DNA from: a virus
DNA: 45,652 bases
Virus record (IMG/VR): IMGVR_UViG_3300034108_000189
Coordinates: 1 to 45,652 of that record
Strand: one strand, 5' to 3'
The notes under the pieces were generated by a model. The model was not told the origin of the DNA. It did not search any database and saw only the letters and a list, made by a program, of their open reading frames with translations. Of the stretch, positions 16,214 through 27,123 are shown piece by piece; position 1 is the stretch's first letter, and every line of letters begins with the position of its first letter. The position numbers were made by a program, and so were the translations under genes.

Positions 16214-19200
16214 CTATACACAACTTCTTTGTACACTTAATGTCCAAGTAAGTTTTACTTGAAAATCTGGATCTGAAGCAGAAGAACCTGTAACATTATG
16301 ACCTACTGTCATAAATGTATCACATGCATCATAAGCATCAGATAATGGAACTTCTAAAGTATAACAAACATATTGATCAGTTATACTAAAACCTGTTGAA
16401 CCATTAGCTAAAGATGTTTGTGGAAATACATTAGTAATAGGATTCCATGTACTACATTGAATGTACCCAATATAATACTCAATAGCAGTTGGCGGATCTA
16501 CTGTATAGTTATTTTGAATCCATGCCATTCCACATAGTGTAACAACATCACCAGATTGTAAATCATGAGGAAGAGCAATTCCACAATTAAGATTTTGAGT
16601 AAGAATTGGGTCTGTTCTTTCTCTACTAACTGTACTAACAACATTTAAGTCACAACCATTCCATCCACAATCTGCCTCACCAATATAATATTTACCAGAT
16701 CCTAAGTTTGTATCATCTGTATATGAAGTAGAGTTTGAAGCAATTATCCAGTTTTCAACAGTACAACCTCCACCTCCACCACCGGAAGGACCTTGAACAC
16801 CCTGAGTTCCTTGAGTACCAGTACCAATAATACCTTGAATACCTTGCGCACCAGTACTACCCGTAGCACCTGTGGTTCCTTGTGCTCCTGTTCCACCAGT
16901 AGCACCGGTTGCTCCTTGAGCTCCAGTTGCTCCTTGATTTCCTTGTGGTCCAGTAGATCCAACAATACCTTGAATACCCTGTGCTCCAGTAGACCCAGTA
17001 CTTCCCACAATACCTTGTATACCTTGAGCTCCGGTTGATCCTACTGATCCCTGTGATCCTGTAGTACCCTGACTTCCAGTTCCTCCAGTTGCACCTGTTG
17101 TTCCTTGTGTACCCTGAGCTCCTGTATTACCTGTAGTTCCTGTAGTACCTTGTCTACCCTGGATTCCTTGAATACCCTGTAAACCTGTTGCACCAGTAGC
17201 TCCTTGTGCACCGGTACCTCCAGTTCCACCAACAGCACCTTGAGTACCAGTGGTTCCTTGATTACCAGTTGCACCAATTGCTCCTTGACTACCAATAACA
17301 CCTTGAGAACCTGTACTACCAATAGCTCCCTGAGCTCCTGTTGCACCTGTCGTACCTTGAGAGCCTACAGTTCCTTGAGCTCCTGTAGCTCCGGTTGTTC
17401 CTTGTGAGCCTGTTGCTCCTACAGTACCCTGAGTTCCAGTGGTACCCTGTGAACCAGTACTTCCTATTGCACCTTGTGCACCCGTAGCTCCTGTTGGTCC
17501 TGTATTACCTACAATACCCTGGATACCTTGAGAACCTGTGGCACCGGTTGAACCTGTGGTTCCTTGTGCACCTGTATTTCCAACAAAGCCTTGAATACCT
17601 TGACTTCCTGTTGCACCAGTTGCACCCGTAGTACCTTGACTACCTACAGCTCCTTGCGCTCCAGTAGATCCAGTTGTACCAACAGCACCCTGTGCTCCAA
17701 TTGCACCTTGTGCTCCTGTGTTACCAGTTGCTCCAGTACTGCCTTGTGAACCAATTGCACCTTGTGTACCAGTACTACCTGTAGAGCCTTGTGAGCCCGT
17801 AGCACCAATAGCACCCTGTGTTCCAGTAACACCTTGTCGGCCTTGTATACCTTGAATACCTTGTAATCCAGTAGCACCAGTATTACCTGTAATACCTTGT
17901 ATACCTTGTGTTCCTTGTGACCCAGTGGCACCAGTCGCTCCAGTTGTACCTTGACTTCCAGTTGTTCCCTGAGAACCAGTAGAACCAGTTGAACCCTGAC
18001 TACCAGTAGCTCCTGTTGTACCCTGTGTTCCCACAGCTCCTTGAGATCCTGTAGATCCAATTGCTCCTTGGGCACCGGTTGCACCAGTTTGTCCTTGAAG
18101 ACCTGTTAATCCTTGAAGACCTGTTGTACCTTGAGCTCCCGTAGCACCAGTAGTACCTGTAGTTCCTTGAGCCCCGGTAGTGCCTTGACTACCTATAGCA
18201 CCCTGAGAACCGGTTGCTCCAGTTGTTCCTGTAGCTCCTTGAGTTCCAGTGGTACCTTGTGCCCCTGTTGCGCCAGTAGTACCCTGTGATCCAGTTGTTC
18301 CCTGAGCTCCGGTATTTCCTGTAGCACCAGTAGATCCTTGAGAACCTGTTGTTCCTTGAGATCCTGTACTACCAGTACTTCCTTGTGATCCAGTTGCTCC
18401 GGTTGTACCTTGTGCACCAACAGGGCCTATTACACCTTGAGTACCTTGAGTACCAGTTACACCTTGAATTCCTAATGTTCCTTGTACACCTTGGATACCT
18501 AAAGTTCCTTGAGTTCCTTGAGCTCCAGTTAAACCTGTAGTACCTTGTGTGCCGGTAGTACCTTGAGATCCTGTTGAACCAGTAGCACCTTGACTTCCTG
18601 TATTACCAGTAGTTCCTTGACTACCTACTGCGCCTTGTGTTCCTGTTGCACCAGTACTTCCCTGCGCGCCTGTAGCACCTGTGGTACCTTGGCTACCAGT
18701 TAATCCTTGTAAACCTGTTGCACCCGTTGTTCCAGTTGTCCCTTGTGTACCAGTGGTACCCTGAGTTCCGGTTGTCCCTTGGGCTCCAGTAGTTCCTTGT
18801 GCTCCAGTATTACCTAAAGTTCCTTGGATTCCTTGAATACCTTGAAGTCCTGTTGTACCTGTAGTCCCTTGTGAACCAGTTGTGCCTTGGGCTCCAGTCG
18901 CGCCAGTGGTGCCCTGTGAGCCAGTAGCTCCGGTAGAACCTTGAGAACCTATAGCTCCTTGGCTACCAGTAGAACCTGTACTACCCTGAGATCCAGTAGC
19001 ACCAACAGTACCTTGTAATCCTATTACACCCTGTATACCTTGAATACCTAATAATCCTTGAATACCCTGTGTACCAGTAGTTCCTTGGGATCCAGTTATA
19101 CCTTGAGTCCCTTGTGCACCAATAGCACCTTCACGTCCTTGAATACCCTGTACTCCTTGTAATCCTGTAGTTCCTTGCGCACCTGTTGCCCCAGTAGTTC

Positions 19201-22200
19201 CTTGAGAACCAGTAGCACCTACAGTGCCTTGTGCACCTACGGTACCTTGGGCTCCAGTACTTCCGGTAGCTCCTTGTGACCCAGTTAAACCAGTTGTTCC
19301 TTGTGAACCTACAGCACCCTGAGTACCTGTTGTTCCTGTTGAACCTTGAGATCCTGTGGCTCCTGTAGTACCTTGAGAACCGGTAGTTCCCTGAACTCCA
19401 TTAGTACCCTGTGTACCAGTTAAACCTTGTAATCCTTGTATTCCTTGTAAACCCTGTAAACCTACAGCACCTTGTGTACCTATTGCTCCCTGAGTTCCTG
19501 TAATTCCTTGAGAACCAGTAGTTCCTTGAGGCCCATATGCATATAATGCAGCATCTAACCAAGTACCAGTTCCTGCTCCATTAATATCTTGAGAAGTTGG
19601 ATTACCTGTAAATGCAGTTAATTCAATATAATCAGTAGTACCATTGAAATAAAGAATAGTATTAATTGACTGGAAATAACCAATTGTTGTATTTGCAATT
19701 GGATTTTGAGCAATTGCTACTTGTGTAGAACCATTTTTTCTTAATTGTATATTGTTCTGATCATTATTGACTGATCCTGCATTCCACCATACTTGAGCAT
19801 TAACTAAATAATATCCTGCTGTAGTAGGTTTAAATTGATTTGATGTAAACCAGTTATTAGGATCAAAATCATCAACTAAAGTTACTACGGTATCAGTACC
19901 ATTTGGTATGGTTTGAGCTGTTCCATTTTTAACAGCTTTACCTACATAAGATCCTGGTGTTAATAAACCACCATCAAATCCTTGAATACCTTGTATTCCC
20001 TGAGTACCTTGAGTTCCCTGAGATCCAGTAGTTCCGGTGGTTCCTTGACTTCCTGTTGTACCTTGGCTACCTGTACTACCAGTTGATCCTTGGCTTCCTG
20101 TAGCACCTATAGTACCTTGCGTACCAATTTGCCCTTGAGTACCTTGAATACCTAATAGACCTTGGATTCCTTGAGTTCCTTGCACACCTTGTAATCCAGT
20201 TGTACCTTGAATTCCTTGAATTCCCTGTGTACCAACTAAACCTTGAATACCTTGGATACCAGTTATACCTTGTAGTCCTTGGATTCCAGTTGTTCCTTGT
20301 ACCCCTTGTGGACCTGTTACATTACCAACATCATCCCATTCAGTACCATCCCAAACCCATAAATGTCCAGTATCAGTAGTAATATAACCATCACCAATAT
20401 TTCCTGTGTATGAGTTAGGCCATCCAGGTAATGATGTTGAGGTACTCACACTACCGATAATAGTAATTGAGTTACCTGATGTACCTTGAGAACCTAATTG
20501 TCCTTGCACACCTTGTATGCCTTGAATACCTTGTAAACCTTGAGTACCAGTTGTACCTTGAACACCTGTTTGTCCTTGAATACCTGTAGTACCTTGCACA
20601 CCTTGAACTCCAAGTATACCTTGGGTACCCTGTGCACCAGTATTACCGGTTGTCCCTTGTGTTCCTTGAGATCCATTTAATCCAGATGTACCTTGTGAAC
20701 CAGTTGAACCCTGTGATCCTGTAGATCCAGTGCTACCTTGTGATCCAGTAACACCTGTTGTTCCCTGATTACCAATAGTTCCCTGAGCACCAATAGTTCC
20801 TTGTGTTCCAACTTGACCTTGAACACCAACTTGACCTTGTACTCCAAGTTGTCCTTGTATACCTTGAGTACCCTGAACTCCCTGTACACCAAGAGTACCT
20901 TGTACTCCTTGAATACCTTGAGTTCCAACTGTACCCTGAGCACCAATAGTACCTTGATTACCCAATGTTCCTTGAATACCTTGAGAGCCTGTTGCTCCTT
21001 GTAAACCAATTAAACCTTGAGAACCAGTAGATCCTGTGGTACCTTGAGAACCTGTATCACCAGTAATACCTTGCAATCCTGTACTTCCTTGTGCTCCCGT
21101 ACTTCCTGTAGAACCTTGGCTTCCAGTATTTCCTGTTGTACCCTGTACGCCAATTTGACCTTGAACACCTTGAATACCTTGAACTCCCTGAGGCCCAAAT
21201 GTTCCCTGTGTTCCTTGAGTACCTAAAGCACCTTGGGTACCAGTAGCACCTTGTGGACCAAGTTGAGTATAAGTAACTTGGAATGTATTAATAATTACAG
21301 AAGGAATTGCAGGATAAGGAGCTGATGCTGGATCATATTCTAATCTAATATTAGTATTATTAACAGCCCATGCAATTTCATAGTAATCTCCGGCATCTAC
21401 TGTAAATATAAAATCTAATGATGATACATTATAAGCAAGATTAGAAGGTACAAGATATTTAGTAGCTGAATCAGCTACGGAAGTTCCATTCTTTTTTAAC
21501 CAAACATCAACTACATCACCTGAACCCCCTCCACCAGTATAATGGAACTGAACTGAAAAATTAAAAGCATATGTACCTGCAGCTGAATATGTTACTTGAG
21601 TACCTCCTACAACAGATACTCCATTAGAGTAAGAAGTTGTATTGACAGTCATTATATATTCTGTATTGATAGCTGCAGCAGTTTGATCAACTGTAGAATA
21701 CCATGAACCATAATACGCTACAGTACCTCCAGCACCTGTTGTACCGGTAAGACCTTGTACTCCCTGTATACCCTGAAGTCCTAAAGATCCCTGTATACCT
21801 TGAACTCCTTGTGTTCCAGTTAGACCTGTAACACCTTGTAAACCAATAGATCCTTGCGCGCCTGTACTACCAATTGCACCCTGACTTCCGGTATTTCCAG
21901 TTGCACCTTGACTTCCTTCTAGACCTTGTGCTCCTATACCGCCTTGTAAGCCAACAGAACCTTGTGTACCAGTAGTACCTTGACTACCAGTAATTCCTTG
22001 AATTCCTTGGCTACCTTGAACTCCAATAGGACCAATTTGTCCTTGAACTCCTTGCGTTCCTTGAGAACCTAAGATACCTTGTGTACCAGTTTCTCCCTGT
22101 ACACCTACATTTCCTTGAATACCTTGACTACCAGTTGAGCCTTGTGTTCCAGTTATACCCTGACTACCTGTTGATCCAGTTGTTCCTTGACTACCTGTAT

Positions 22201-23896
22201 CTCCAGTTAAACCTTGTAAGCCAACCGCACCCTGAGACCCTGTACTTCCTGTAGATCCTTGAGAACCTGTATTACCAAGTGTTCCTTGTGTACCTTGTAA
22301 ACCAATACTTCCTTGAATACCTTCAGTTCCTTGAGTCCCAATTGCACCCTGGCTACCAGTTGTACCTTGTACACCAAGAGATCCTTGGGTTCCTTGTGCA
22401 CCTTGAGTACCTGTAAATCCAGTAGAACCCTGTGTACCTGTTGTACCCTGACTACCGGTAGAACCTGTAGAACCTTGACTGCCGGTGTTACCAGTAGAAC
22501 CTTGGCTACCAACAGAACCTTGTAATCCTTCTAAACCTTGTAAACCTGTATTTCCTTGTACACCAATAGAACCTTGAGTACCTAAGATACCTTGAGTTCC
22601 TTGGGAACCTACTGTTCCCTGTACACCTTGTTGTCCTAATGTGCCTTGAACTCCCTGGATTCCTTGTGTTCCAGTAGAACCTTGCAAACCAGTTGATCCT
22701 TGTGCACCATCATTACCTGTAGTTCCCTGTGGACCAGAAGTACCCTGAACACCTTGAGAACCAAGAGCTCCCTGTGAACCTGTAGTACCAGTTGATCCCT
22801 GCGTACCTACTGTACCTTGTGAACCTGTGCTACCAGTACTACCCTGAGAACCAGTGTTACCAGTAGTTCCTTGAATGCCCTGAGTACCTATACTACCTTG
22901 TGTTCCTGATGAACCTTGTGTACCATCTGTTCCTTGAGATCCTGTGGTACCTTGTACTCCTAATGAGCCTTGAATACCCTGTGAACCTTGTAAACCTGTA
23001 AATCCTGTTGATCCTTGTGTACCAACAGCACCTTGTGAGCCAGTAGATCCTGTAGATCCCTGACTACCAGTATTTCCTACAGTACCCTGTGGACCGATTA
23101 CACCTTGCAATCCTATGATACCCTGAGTACCAATTTGCCCTTGGGTTCCTGTAGTACCCTGTTGTCCTAAACTTCCTTGGACACCTTGAGTTCCTATTTG
23201 ACCTTGAATTCCCTGAATACCTTGAGCTCCAAGGTCACCTCTCTCACCTTGTATTCCTTGAGATCCCTGAAGACCTGTAATACCTTGTGAACCAGTATTT
23301 CCAGTTGTTCCTTGTGGTCCTGTAGTTCCTTGTACACCCTGAGATCCTAATGCACCTTGAGAACCAGTAGTTCCGGTTTGTCCTTGAGCACCAATTCCTC
23401 CTTGTGCTCCTGTAGAACCTACGGCTCCTTGAGAACCAGTGTCTCCCTTAAGACCTTGAGCACCAACCGTACCTTGAGCACCGGTTGATCCAATAGCACC
23501 TTGAGATCCTGTTACACCAATTTGTCCTTGTGCACCAGTTAAACCTTGTATGCCTTGAATCCCAGTAGAACCTTGACTTCCGCGGATACCTTGAATACCT
23601 TGGCTTCCTACAGCTCCACCACCATCTACCCAGTTTACTATATCTTGTAAACTTTGAGATACTGTTGAATCTGTAGCAATAACTGTTTGGGATCCAGCTG
23701 TAATATTTGCACCTGTATATATTACGCAATCTGCATTGGTTACTTCTGCACACTGTTCTTCTTCAGGACAAGCATCAGGAGTAGGACAAGCTGGTGGAGT
23801 TGTTAAACCAGTTGTACACACAGCACATTTCCCACAATTATTACAACCTGTGTTAGTAAAAATACTTTCTAACTGACCGGATCTTTTAGGTATCAT
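16214..23896 (-). CDS. Giant collagen-like tail fibre / appendage protein
   Basis: A 2560-residue protein. Residues 1-95 form a head with eight cysteines (C18, C21, C24, C27, C37, C43, C49, C57) and a virion-type segment ([13 protein letters not shown]). The remainder is almost uninterrupted Gly-X-Y collagen triplets, broken by three folded inserts: a C1q/TNF-like jelly roll at about 720-880, a short tryptophan-rich module at about 1139-1195 ([16 protein letters not shown]), and a second C1q-like domain at about 1307-1455 ([15 protein letters not shown]). A glycine run (about 2370) leads to a C-terminal cysteine-rich domain. The Y position is nearly always Q or T and proline is rare. Collagen-like phage fibres form trimers; this is probably a host-binding fibre or a head appendage. 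The gene ends 46 bases before the propeller-FkbM gene. Confidence 0.85.
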   Translation of the reverse strand: MIPKRSGQLESIFTNTGCNNCGKCAVCTTGLTTPPACPTPDACPEEEQCAEVTNADCVIYTGANITAGSQTVIATDSTVSQSLQDIVNWVDGGGAVGSQGIQGIRGSQGSTGIQGIQGLTGAQGQIGVTGSQGAIGSTGAQGTVGAQGLKGDTGSQGAVGSTGAQGGIGAQGQTGTTGSQGALGSQGVQGTTGPQGTTGNTGSQGITGLQGSQGIQGERGDLGAQGIQGIQGQIGTQGVQGSLGQQGTTGTQGQIGTQGIIGLQGVIGPQGTVGNTGSQGSTGSTGSQGAVGTQGSTGFTGLQGSQGIQGSLGVQGTTGSQGTDGTQGSSGTQGSIGTQGIQGTTGNTGSQGSTGSTGSQGTVGTQGSTGTTGSQGALGSQGVQGTSGPQGTTGNDGAQGSTGLQGSTGTQGIQGVQGTLGQQGVQGTVGSQGTQGILGTQGSIGVQGNTGLQGLEGLQGSVGSQGSTGNTGSQGSTGSTGSQGTTGTQGSTGFTGTQGAQGTQGSLGVQGTTGSQGAIGTQGTEGIQGSIGLQGTQGTLGNTGSQGSTGSTGSQGAVGLQGLTGDTGSQGTTGSTGSQGITGTQGSTGSQGIQGNVGVQGETGTQGILGSQGTQGVQGQIGPIGVQGSQGIQGITGSQGTTGTQGSVGLQGGIGAQGLEGSQGATGNTGSQGAIGSTGAQGSIGLQGVTGLTGTQGVQGIQGSLGLQGIQGVQGLTGTTGAGGTVAYYGSWYSTVDQTAAAINTEYIMTVNTTSYSNGVSVVGGTQVTYSAAGTYAFNFSVQFHYTGGGGSGDVVDVWLKKNGTSVADSATKYLVPSNLAYNVSSLDFIFTVDAGDYYEIAWAVNNTNIRLEYDPASAPYPAIPSVIINTFQVTYTQLGPQGATGTQGALGTQGTQGTFGPQGVQGIQGVQGQIGVQGTTGNTGSQGSTGSTGAQGSTGLQGITGDTGSQGTTGSTGSQGLIGLQGATGSQGIQGTLGNQGTIGAQGTVGTQGIQGVQGTLGVQGVQGTQGIQGQLGVQGQVGVQGQVGTQGTIGAQGTIGNQGTTGVTGSQGSTGSTGSQGSTGSQGTSGLNGSQGTQGTTGNTGAQGTQGILGVQGVQGTTGIQGQTGVQGTTGTQGLQGIQGIQGVQGQLGSQGTSGNSITIIGSVSTSTSLPGWPNSYTGNIGDGYITTDTGHLWVWDGTEWDDVGNVTGPQGVQGTTGIQGLQGITGIQGIQGLVGTQGIQGIQGTTGLQGVQGTQGIQGLLGIQGTQGQIGTQGTIGATGSQGSTGSTGSQGTTGSQGTTGTTGSQGTQGTQGIQGIQGFDGGLLTPGSYVGKAVKNGTAQTIPNGTDTVVTLVDDFDPNNWFTSNQFKPTTAGYYLVNAQVWWNAGSVNNDQNNIQLRKNGSTQVAIAQNPIANTTIGYFQSINTILYFNGTTDYIELTAFTGNPTSQDINGAGTGTWLDAALYAYGPQGTTGSQGITGTQGAIGTQGAVGLQGLQGIQGLQGLTGTQGTNGVQGTTGSQGTTGATGSQGSTGTTGTQGAVGSQGTTGLTGSQGATGSTGAQGTVGAQGTVGATGSQGTTGATGAQGTTGLQGVQGIQGREGAIGAQGTQGITGSQGTTGTQGIQGLLGIQGIQGVIGLQGTVGATGSQGSTGSTGSQGAIGSQGSTGATGSQGTTGATGAQGTTGSQGTTGTTGLQGIQGIQGTLGNTGAQGTTGAQGTTGTQGTTGTQGTTGTTGATGLQGLTGSQGTTGATGAQGSTGATGTQGAVGSQGTTGNTGSQGATGSTGSQGTTGTQGTTGLTGAQGTQGTLGIQGVQGTLGIQGVTGTQGTQGVIGPVGAQGTTGATGSQGSTGSTGSQGTTGSQGSTGATGNTGAQGTTGSQGTTGATGAQGTTGTQGATGTTGATGSQGAIGSQGTTGAQGTTGTTGATGAQGTTGLQGLTGLQGQTGATGAQGAIGSTGSQGAVGTQGTTGATGSQGSTGSTGSQGTTGSQGTTGATGATGSQGTQGIQGITGNTGATGLQGIQGIQGRQGVTGTQGAIGATGSQGSTGSTGTQGAIGSQGSTGATGNTGAQGAIGAQGAVGTTGSTGAQGAVGSQGTTGATGATGSQGIQGFVGNTGAQGTTGSTGATGSQGIQGIVGNTGPTGATGAQGAIGSTGSQGTTGTQGTVGATGSQGTTGATGAQGTVGSQGTTGATGAQGAIGSTGSQGVIGSQGAIGATGNQGTTGTQGAVGGTGGTGAQGATGATGLQGIQGIQGRQGTTGTTGNTGAQGTQGTTGATGGTGSQGTTGSQGSVGSTGAQGIQGIVGSTGSTGAQGIQGIVGSTGPQGNQGATGAQGATGATGGTGAQGTTGATGSTGAQGIQGIIGTGTQGTQGVQGPSGGGGGGCTVENWIIASNSTSYTDDTNLGSGKYYIGEADCGWNGCDLNVVSTVSRERTDPILTQNLNCGIALPHDLQSGDVVTLCGMAWIQNNYTVDPPTAIEYYIGYIQCSTWNPITNVFPQTSLANGSTGFSITDQYVCYTLEVPLSDAYDACDTFMTVGHNVTGSSASDPDFQVKLTWTLSVQRSCV

Positions 23897-24126
23897 TATA
23901 TCTCTTCTTCTAAGTTAACATCAAATTCAATTGGCTCTCCTAATATAGGTAAGAGAGATTCATCAAATAAGATGAAATAAATATTATCATTCTGTGAGTA
24001 TTCAAAACCTGCCCAATGTTGTGTAACATCATCAGGGCTTTTTGGAATACTATAATATGTATCGCATTGTTGTACAGCAGCTTCTGCATCTGCAACATTA
24101 ATATATGTATAGCCTCTAAAAACCAT
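23896..24126 (-). CDS. Small appendage-associated protein
   Basis: A 76-residue acidic protein ([20 protein letters not shown]). It shares one base with the fibre gene start and overlaps the upstream lectin-like gene by 11 bases, so translation of the three is likely coupled. It may be an assembly chaperone or minor fibre component; no family is recognised. Confidence 0.55.
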   Translation of the reverse strand: MVFRGYTYINVADAEAAVQQCDTYYSIPKSPDDVTQHWAGFEYSQNDNIYFILFDESLLPILGEPIEFDVNLEEEI

Positions 24127-25003
24127 AGTAGTTTCTTATGTTTTGTTCAATTGCTGCTCTTGTAGTTGTTTGGTCTAAAGGATACATTACTACTTCTGAC
24201 ATTAATCCTGCTAATGCTTCTGTAGCTCTTCTACCAACATATACTGTAGCTGCTGCATTAAATATAGGAGTTCCTGTAGTTGCTACAGAACCACCAGTAG
24301 TACCATTTACATAACTCTGTACATTTGCAGGTCTTCTAATTGAAGTATATACGTAAGGTACTGAGTTAGTAACAGTGGTACCATTACTTGTAAAATTATT
24401 TTGTGCTGTATTAAAAGTAATAGATTGACTTATTCCTGAACTAAATCTAGCCCATTGTCCAATACGAGAATTAACTGTTTGATCTTGATGCAAGAATACA
24501 GCTGTACTTAATGTTGACATTGCAGCTAGTGCAACAGTAAATGTACTTACTACACCAGCATTTGTTGGATCAAATCCAGCATTAACCAATCTATCATTTA
24601 TACCATCTAGTCTTAGATAAGGTGCTCCGTTAAAAATAACGGGTCCACTAGCATATACTAGTGGTTGTTCTATGGCTGTAGCATTAATCAAATTTCTTCC
24701 GTTACCACTTTGATCATACCAAATACTTACTGCACCAGCATTAACACCAAGAAAAGTAGTTAATGCAGTTAAGTCAAGTACATTGTTTACAAAACCAATA
24801 TCTTGAGTTGCATTATCTGTGGTTCTTCTTACTTGAATTGCAGATCCTGCATATGTTGTGTCTAGCTTTCTAAGTGAGTATGCTGCTGATGCACCGGGAA
24901 ATAAATTCAAGAGCAAAGGTGGGACATTAACATTCTGGGTAGAAATATAATTTCCACCATTGAAACCAATGTTCTTTTTGTTTAAAAATATTTTCGTTGG
25001 CAT
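24116..25003 (-). CDS. Arabinofuranosidase-B-type / concanavalin-like lectin domain protein
   Basis: A 295-residue protein. The segment AAYSLRKLDTTYAGSAIQV, then RRTTDNATQDIGF, then VSIWYDQSGNGRNL (about residues 40-125) is the signature of the alpha-L-arabinofuranosidase B catalytic-type (concanavalin-like) beta-sandwich. The rest is a LamG-like sandwich ending in NIRNYYGF. In phages and secreted Bacteroidota proteins this domain usually binds or cleaves host surface glycans. The N terminus (MPTKIFLNKKN) has no signal peptide, in keeping with a virion protein. It is probably a receptor-binding or capsular-polysaccharide-processing spike; whether it is catalytic cannot be told here. Confidence 0.7.
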   Translation of the reverse strand: MPTKIFLNKKNIGFNGGNYISTQNVNVPPLLLNLFPGASAAYSLRKLDTTYAGSAIQVRRTTDNATQDIGFVNNVLDLTALTTFLGVNAGAVSIWYDQSGNGRNLINATAIEQPLVYASGPVIFNGAPYLRLDGINDRLVNAGFDPTNAGVVSTFTVALAAMSTLSTAVFLHQDQTVNSRIGQWARFSSGISQSITFNTAQNNFTSNGTTVTNSVPYVYTSIRRPANVQSYVNGTTGGSVATTGTPIFNAAATVYVGRRATEALAGLMSEVVMYPLDQTTTRAAIEQNIRNYYGF

Positions 25004-25004
25004 A

Positions 25005-25349
25005 CTATGAAATAAAAATAATCAATAACTCACCACCTGTTGCATCATATGCAATAGCATCCAGTGTGTTATTAATTGCTCCTGCATCAAAGTTAACAGT
25101 TTCTCCTGGCTTAAGTATTACACCTTTAATTGTAACATCCGCTGTACCTACATTAGAAAAAGATGCTGATCTTTTACCTGCAGTAATAGTACCACTTGTA
25201 GTAGGTCTTAAGATATTTGTGGTTCTTGAAGCCCCAGCAGTAACACCAGTTAATGAGTTAATTACATCTGTAATACCCTGTAATACTTTAAGTTGAAAGG
25301 GAAAGTTATTTCCTTTATTTCCGTATGTCTTTAAATTTCCTATTGACAT
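25005..25349 (-). CDS. Small beta-rich virion protein
   Basis: A 114-residue protein starting MSIGNLKTYGNKGNNFPFQL, a start found in structural proteins of Bacteroidota phages. The rest is beta-rich with the motif SFSNVGTADVTIKGVILKPGE, typical of small adhesin-like decorations. The gene lies 1 base before the lectin-domain gene. It is probably part of the tail-tip or fibre complex. Confidence 0.55.
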   Translation of the reverse strand: MSIGNLKTYGNKGNNFPFQLKVLQGITDVINSLTGVTAGASRTTNILRPTTSGTITAGKRSASFSNVGTADVTIKGVILKPGETVNFDAGAINNTLDAIAYDATGGELLIIFIS

Positions 25350-25403
25350 TTTAAATAAGTTTAAGTGAATACAATAACTGGGATATCACTACCCCAGTAT
25401 GTA

Positions 25404-25877
25404 TTAATTAAGAATAATATAGTGTACTTTAACTATATTGTTTAATGCAGCTGAACCAGCACCATTACTAAGAACTACTTTGAAAGAACCTGCTGCAATG
25501 TCTGCTACTCCCAATACTGGAATACCAGTTGCTGCTTCATCATATTCTGCAGATACTAAAATTCTTGATCCTGCAGCAACCAAAGCGTTGTTTACAGTAA
25601 AAGAAGTTTTAGCATTAGCTGCTAATGTAGATGATACAGTTGTAATAACACCGTTAAGTGCTTCTACAGTAACTGCAGTGGTAATACTAGTACCTTGAGT
25701 TACATTAGCTGTACGGTACAATGTCTGCAAAGGAGCAGCATTAACAGCAAGTGAAAGATACTGATCATCACGAGATGGATCTTTTGCACCTACTGCAATT
25801 AAGTTAGTAACGTCTGTTGGAAGAGTGGCTCTATAATTCCCAGCCTTAATCCAAGAAATAAAATTTAAAATGTCCAT
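25404..25877 (-). CDS. Probable virion / baseplate-associated protein
   Basis: A 157-residue protein. The ATG at 25877 gives MDILNFISWIKAGNYRATLP, and the middle is an alanine-, threonine- and valine-rich beta region. A longer frame opening 57 bases upstream crosses a promoter-like box, so the shorter start is preferred. It is the first gene of the appendage unit, preceded by a TTTTTTTTGTATATTA box and a terminator. Confidence 0.55.
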   Translation of the reverse strand: MDILNFISWIKAGNYRATLPTDVTNLIAVGAKDPSRDDQYLSLAVNAAPLQTLYRTANVTQGTSITTAVTVEALNGVITTVSSTLAANAKTSFTVNNALVAAGSRILVSAEYDEAATGIPVLGVADIAAGSFKVVLSNGAGSAALNNIVKVHYIILN

Positions 25878-25904
25878 GGTTATAAATATTAAATGTATAC
25901 AGTA

Positions 25905-25920
25905 TAATATACAAAAAAAA
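25905..25920 (-). promoter_or_regulatory. Putative promoter box for the appendage unit
   Basis: The minus strand reads TTTTTTTTGTATATTA, 28 bases before the start at 25877 and directly downstream of the terminator at 25932-25957. Confidence 0.45.
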
Positions 25921-25931
25921 TCTTTAATAAA

Positions 25932-25957
25932 CAAAAATCCCCAGTATAAACCGGGGA
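25932..25957 (-). terminator. Intrinsic terminator
   Basis: The minus strand has TCCCC, a 10-base loop, GGGGA and then TTTTTG. The 5-bp stem ends the unit of small genes above it and insulates the appendage genes. Confidence 0.68.
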
Positions 25958-25984
25958 CTTTCTTGACAGGGTAGGAAACTTGCC

Positions 25985-26188
25985 TTATCCAAGCATATAT
26001 CCAAGTAGAAAAGAAACTATTATAAGGGCTGCTATAGTATAGTTTGCTATTGCACGACCTTTCTCATCCTCTATATACATATTGTACATTTTGTTATAAA
26101 TAGGTCTTGTCATAGCATTTATAACAATCCAAAACATTGCAATACATCCTACTGCAAAAGCTGCTAATAATATTTTCAACCAGATCAT
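25985..26188 (-). CDS. Two-pass membrane protein
   Basis: A 67-residue protein with membrane helices at about residues 2-24 (LKILLAAFAVGCIAMFWIVI) and 48-66 (YTIAALIIVSFLLGYML) joined by a short charged loop. It is the last gene of a small-gene unit and overlaps its neighbour by 4 bases. It could be a superinfection-exclusion or lysis-related protein; unrecognised. Confidence 0.52.
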   Translation of the reverse strand: MIWLKILLAAFAVGCIAMFWIVINAMTRPIYNKMYNMYIEDEKGRAIANYTIAALIIVSFLLGYMLG

Positions 26189-26502
26189 AGTGTGTCTATT
26201 CTTCTTTGTAAATATACTAAAGCTTTTTGTAAATCTTCTTTTTCAGTAGTTCTACTTTTCTTTCCGGCTCTAGCCACATACTTAATTACGTTACCAAGAT
26301 AGAAATCTTTATCTAATCCCCAAGCTTCTAGTACATTAAATACTTCATATACAGAATCTTTACCGCCATAATGACTTGGCCTAGTAGCATCATTAACAAT
26401 AATGATACGGCCAGAAACATCAACCGGGGAACCAGAGATCTCCTCTTTAGAGCAAATAACTTTTTCATACGGTTGCTCTAACTTTTTATTAAAAGTTACC
26501 AT
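26185..26502 (-). CDS. DUF3310-family phage protein
   Basis: A 105-residue protein. The C-terminal 65 residues carry the DUF3310 pattern: PSHYGGKDSVYEVFNVLEAW, then FYLGNVIKYVARAGKK and EDLQKALVYLQRRI. The family is widespread in phages and is sometimes labelled as nucleotide-kinase associated; its role is not settled. The N-terminal 40 residues are not part of the family core. The overlap with both neighbours suggests coupled translation. Confidence 0.78.
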   Translation of the reverse strand: MVTFNKKLEQPYEKVICSKEEISGSPVDVSGRIIIVNDATRPSHYGGKDSVYEVFNVLEAWGLDKDFYLGNVIKYVARAGKKSRTTEKEDLQKALVYLQRRIDTL

Positions 26503-26771
26503 GTAATAGCAATATCATGCTCTCGCACCATAAGCTTGAGAGCTCCATCAATATCTACTACTTCTGAAGTATTTAGAGCATTCATCTGAAGATATACTTT
26601 ATCTCCTACTGCAAATCTTTCTACTTCATCACCTACTGCAAACACATCAAGTGCTGTCCATTTAGTTCTCATGTCTGCTTCTAGTAATGCTTTATCTTTC
26701 TCAGACAATTCAAATGCTGATTCCTTTACTTCAGGTTTATTTACTAGTATTCTTTTTCCGTGTAATTTCAT
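26496..26771 (-). CDS. Hypothetical protein, 91 residues
   Basis: A soluble charged protein with a possible small beta-barrel-like region (VGDEVERFAVGDKVYLQM) that contains a repeated FAVGDxV motif, and a C-terminal EHDIAITW. No family is recognised. It overlaps the DUF3310 gene by 7 bases and follows the Acb2-like gene by 4 bases. Confidence 0.55.
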   Translation of the reverse strand: MKLHGKRILVNKPEVKESAFELSEKDKALLEADMRTKWTALDVFAVGDEVERFAVGDKVYLQMNALNTSEVVDIDGALKLMVREHDIAITW

Positions 26772-26775
26772 TGGT

Positions 26776-27123
26776 TTATTTTAGTGTTATAACTTTTACT
26801 ACTGCCATTTGAGCATTCAGTATCTCACCTACTGCATGATCAAACAACAAACTTTTTACTGGAGTCTTTTCATCCACAGAGTATCTACGTTTAAGAATCT
26901 CAGCCATCTCTGCTGCTAATTCTTTTACTCTATGTACATCCTCGTCACCGCTTGGGTTAAAACTTAGACCTACTAACTGTTCTCCAAAACTTGGTAATCT
27001 TACTTCCTGAATACCGGTTTGTACTTGCTCTTCCATATACTTATCAAATTTAATCCTTGCTTCTAGGTTGGTTTCTGACTCAGCTGTCAGCTTCTGCCAT
27101 ATGTCCAACTGATGTTGGGTCAT
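26776..27123 (-). CDS. Acb2/Tad1-like cyclic-oligonucleotide sponge (candidate anti-CBASS)
   Basis: A 115-residue protein. After a helical N terminus, residues about 50-115 read LVGLSFNPSGDEDVHRVKEL, then AAEMAEILKRRY and finally AQMAVVKVITLK. This matches the small helical-hairpin family now annotated as Acb2/Tad1 domain proteins (pattern G-x-FNPSG-x-x-x-V, a long helix, and AxMxAVK near the end). Characterised members bind the cyclic nucleotides that CBASS or Thoeris defence systems use as signals and so block defence. The match is from memory, and binding residues cannot be confirmed. It is start/stop coupled (ATGA) to the upstream gene in a block of accessory small genes, a common place for anti-defence genes. 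Confidence 0.55.
   Translation of the reverse strand: MTQHQLDIWQKLTAESETNLEARIKFDKYMEEQVQTGIQEVRLPSFGEQLVGLSFNPSGDEDVHRVKELAAEMAEILKRRYSVDEKTPVKSLLFDHAVGEILNAQMAVVKVITLK

Noticed and set aside
16744-22525. Many long reading frames in other frames and on the opposite strand within the fibre gene.
   Set aside because: They are leucine/valine/lysine- or serine/threonine-rich shadows of the repeated Gly-X-Y codons; none has independent signals.
16790-23640. Dense short repeats that might suggest a CRISPR array or satellite DNA.
   Set aside because: The repeats are 9-base codon triplets of collagen-type protein without constant repeat-spacer lengths.
26185-26502. A reading of the DUF3310 protein as a nucleotide kinase.
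   Set aside because: No P-loop is present; only the DUF3310 core pattern is visible.
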